Below the pieces are notes generated by a model. The model saw only the letters and a program-made list of their open reading frames with translations. It had not been told where the DNA came from and ran no database searches. A stretch of 15,920 nucleotides of DNA from Candidatus Aphodomonas merdavium (lineage in GTDB: Bacteria; Bacillota; Clostridia; Christensenellales; Aristaeellaceae). Of this stretch, positions 14,318 to 15,920 are shown one piece after another. The stretch is taken from positions 1-15,920 of the forward strand of contig DVLH01000099.1 of the NCBI GenBank assembly GCA_018715585.1, written 5' to 3'. A program made the translations under genes and the position numbers. The first letter of the stretch is position 1. Each line of letters opens with the position of its first letter.

Positions 14318-15058
14318 TTACAGGGCAATGCTCGTGCCGGCAGGGAAAAAGCGCACCTCCTGCGGCGAAAGCCGCCCCGCAGCGCGCTCGGCTACGCGCC
14401 AGTAAAAAAGCGATTCGCGCTCCTGCGAACGTTCCGTCAGGTGATAAACGAAAACCGTTTGGGGCGCATGCGCTTCCAGCAGTTCCGCCATGGCGCGCTT
14501 GTTGAGAAAAAGCGGGTTGACAAACAGCGCGTCCACGCGGCCGGCCGCCTGGTACCAGGCAGGCACGGCATCGCCGTCGCCGGCAAAAAGGATTTTGCGG
14601 CCGCCCGCTGTGAGCAGCAGGGCATTGTTGCGCATGCCGGCATAGGCCTCTCCCATGTGCGCCGTGCCGATGATCCGCAGCGATAGATCCGGCGCCAGCG
14701 CAAAGTCCACATACGCCCCGTCCTCCGGCGCGCACAGATGCAGGCCGGGGAACGGTTTGAGCGGCCACTGCGGTGCAAAGACGCGCTGCACGCGGTTGAA
14801 ACGCAGATAATCCTCTACGGGCTGCGCCTGAAAATGATCCGGATGCAGGTGGGTAAAGAAAAGGTAATCAATGTTGCGCCAGCGCGACGGTTCCGGTCCG
14901 TGCAGCATCTCTGCAAGAATTTGCGGCGGCGTCGGCAAAAACGGCGCGAACGGCTGCGAGCGGATGCCGTCCAGCAGCAGGCGGCGCGTGCCGTATTCGA
15001 CAAGCACTCCGGCGTTGGCCGCGCTTGTCAGCAGCAGCGTCCGGTGCGCGTTCTCCAT
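14318..15058 (-). CDS. Metallo-beta-lactamase-fold hydrolase
   Basis: A 246-residue zinc hydrolase of the metallo-beta-lactamase fold. The HxHxDH motif is THLHPDH, with His70, His72, Asp74 and His75. Further likely metal ligands are His134 in GTAHMGEAY, Asp161 in FAGDGD and His206 in YHLT. The N-terminus TSAANAGVLVEYGTRRLLLDG is the usual first strand of the fold. I place the start at ATG 15058, which has a weak AGGCGG 8 bases upstream; ATG 15103, inside the end of the epimerase gene, is also possible and would overlap it by 17 bases. The substrate is unknown. Pairing with an L-ribulose-5-phosphate epimerase recalls UlaG next to UlaF, but the protein is shorter than UlaG. Confidence 0.85.
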   Translation of the reverse strand: MENAHRTLLLTSAANAGVLVEYGTRRLLLDGIRSQPFAPFLPTPPQILAEMLHGPEPSRWRNIDYLFFTHLHPDHFQAQPVEDYLRFNRVQRVFAPQWPLKPFPGLHLCAPEDGAYVDFALAPDLSLRIIGTAHMGEAYAGMRNNALLLTAGGRKILFAGDGDAVPAWYQAAGRVDALFVNPLFLNKRAMAELLEAHAPQTVFVYHLTERSQERESLFYWRVAERAAGRLSPQEVRFFPAGTSIAL

Positions 15059-15086
15059 TGGGTGCGCCGCCTGTGCGGGCACAAAC

Positions 15087-15791
15087 TCACTGTTTTTGTC
15101 CATAATAAGCGTTGGGACCGTGCTTGCGCAGAAAATGCTTTTCCAGCACATAGGAGCGCATTGCCGTGCGCGGCGATACGGTGGGCAGCGCCTCCGTGTG
15201 CCAGGCCATCATTGCGACCTCCTCCAGCACGGCGGCGTTCTCCACGGCCTTAAGGGCGTCCTTCCCCCAAGCGAACGGCCCGTGCGCGTTGACGAGCACG
15301 GCGGGCACATGCTCGGGAATGATCCCATTTTGTTCAAAATGGCTCGCAATGACCCGCCCCGTCTCCAGCTCATAGGCGCTTTCAACTTCCTCGCGCGTCA
15401 GCGAGCGCGTGCAGGGCACCTCGCCATGAAAATAATCCGCGTGCGTGGTCCCGTAAGCCGGAATCGCCCTGCCGGCCTGCGCCCAGATGGTGGCCCAGCG
15501 GCTGTGCGTGTGCACAATACCGCCTATGCCGGCAAAGCGCCGGTAAAGCTCGGCATGGGTTGGCGTATCGGAGGACGGGTTCAGCGCGCCTTCCACCTTT
15601 TTGCCCTCCAGGTCAACCACAACCATATCCTCCGCGCGCAGTTTTTCATACGGCACGCCGGAGGGTTTGATGACAAACAGCCCCTTTTCCCGGTCAATCC
15701 CCGAGACGTTCCCCCACGTAAACACGACAAGCCCATACTTCGGCAATAGCATATTTGCTTCATAAACCTGTTGTTTTAACGCTTCCAACAT
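15087..15791 (-). CDS. araD: L-ribulose-5-phosphate 4-epimerase
   Basis: Class II aldolase-family, zinc-dependent enzyme that converts L-ribulose 5-phosphate to D-xylulose 5-phosphate, linking arabinose or ascorbate breakdown to the pentose phosphate pathway. The product is 234 residues. Asp75, His94, His96 and His170 match the E. coli residues 76, 95, 97 and 171 with a shift of one. GNVSGID, IKPSGV, HTHSRWAT and GTTHADYFHGEVPCTR are intact. ATG 15791 is preceded by AAAGGGG (15807-15801) at 9 bases. No araA, araB or ula gene is in the window, so the pathway cannot be settled; AraD and UlaF are alternative names. Confidence 0.95.
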   Translation of the reverse strand: MLEALKQQVYEANMLLPKYGLVVFTWGNVSGIDREKGLFVIKPSGVPYEKLRAEDMVVVDLEGKKVEGALNPSSDTPTHAELYRRFAGIGGIVHTHSRWATIWAQAGRAIPAYGTTHADYFHGEVPCTRSLTREEVESAYELETGRVIASHFEQNGIIPEHVPAVLVNAHGPFAWGKDALKAVENAAVLEEVAMMAWHTEALPTVSPRTAMRSYVLEKHFLRKHGPNAYYGQKQ

Positions 15792-15862
15792 AAAAAAATA
15801 CCCCTTTGCGTCTTTTTTTGGCCGTCAGGCATGGCGGCATTCATGCTCTTTGAGACCGCATG

Positions 15863-15871
15863 AGTATAGCA
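15863..15871 (-). promoter_or_regulatory. Extended -10 promoter for araD
   Basis: On the minus strand TGCTATACT (15871-15863) is an extended -10 element. No good -35 hexamer lies at the right distance. The expected start near 15856 leaves a leader of about 65 bases. Confidence 0.5.
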
Positions 15872-15920
15872 TAAATGGCGCCAAGAGAAAATACCGGCGC
15901 GATTGCAAAATCACCGCTTC

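Overview
This window looks like chromosomal DNA from a GC-rich member of the Firmicutes, probably an uncultured Clostridia-type bacterium. The evidence is the start of RNase Y, a ribosomal protein L27 with the Firmicutes-type N-terminal extension next to its dedicated Prp protease, tRNA genes that mostly lack an encoded CCA, strong AGGAGG ribosome binding sites and sigma-A promoters with 17-18 base spacers. The lineage is inferred from gene content only. I see no phage, insertion sequence, CRISPR array or defence system.

Layout. Bases 1-161 (minus) are the first 53 codons of rny, which starts at a GTG. Its promoter lies about 190 bases upstream, and the leader holds a terminator and a competing long-range pairing (186-386). 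Bases 387-654 are otherwise empty apart from a perfect palindrome and a perfect DnaA-box match. Bases 655-3931 (minus) hold gltX and glnS in tandem, with a terminator after gltX and a promoter before glnS. Bases 3953-6602 (minus) hold a PHP-domain gene followed, one base later, by a transglutaminase-like gene whose 28th codon is TAA. A divergent promoter region at about 6653-6730 also drives, on the plus strand, a secreted peptidoglycan-binding protein (apparently leaderless) and a YczE-type membrane protein.

Bases 8017-9317 (minus) hold a GNAT acetyltransferase and a DUF554 membrane protein. Bases 9339-10569 (minus) form the rplU-prp-rpmA operon with its own promoter and terminator; obgE, a common fourth gene, is absent. 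Bases 10625-11404 (minus) encode a secreted protein of SH3-like repeats. Bases 11548-12303 (plus) are a seven-tRNA operon (Pro, Glu, Met or Ile2, Asp, Thr, Tyr, Leu) with a clear promoter and terminator. Bases 12304-13050 have no convincing gene but are full of nested hairpins. cysK (13127-14068, plus) follows with its own promoter and terminator, then a second palindrome-rich gap (14101-14317). Last come a metallo-beta-lactamase-fold hydrolase and L-ribulose-5-phosphate 4-epimerase, overlapping on the minus strand.

The genes are mostly housekeeping: translation (two aminoacyl-tRNA synthetases, tRNAs, L21 and L27 with its processing protease), RNA decay, cysteine synthesis and pentose metabolism. 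The most interesting unexplained signals are the rny leader, the interrupted transglutaminase gene and the hairpin-dense DNA between the tRNA operon and cysK.
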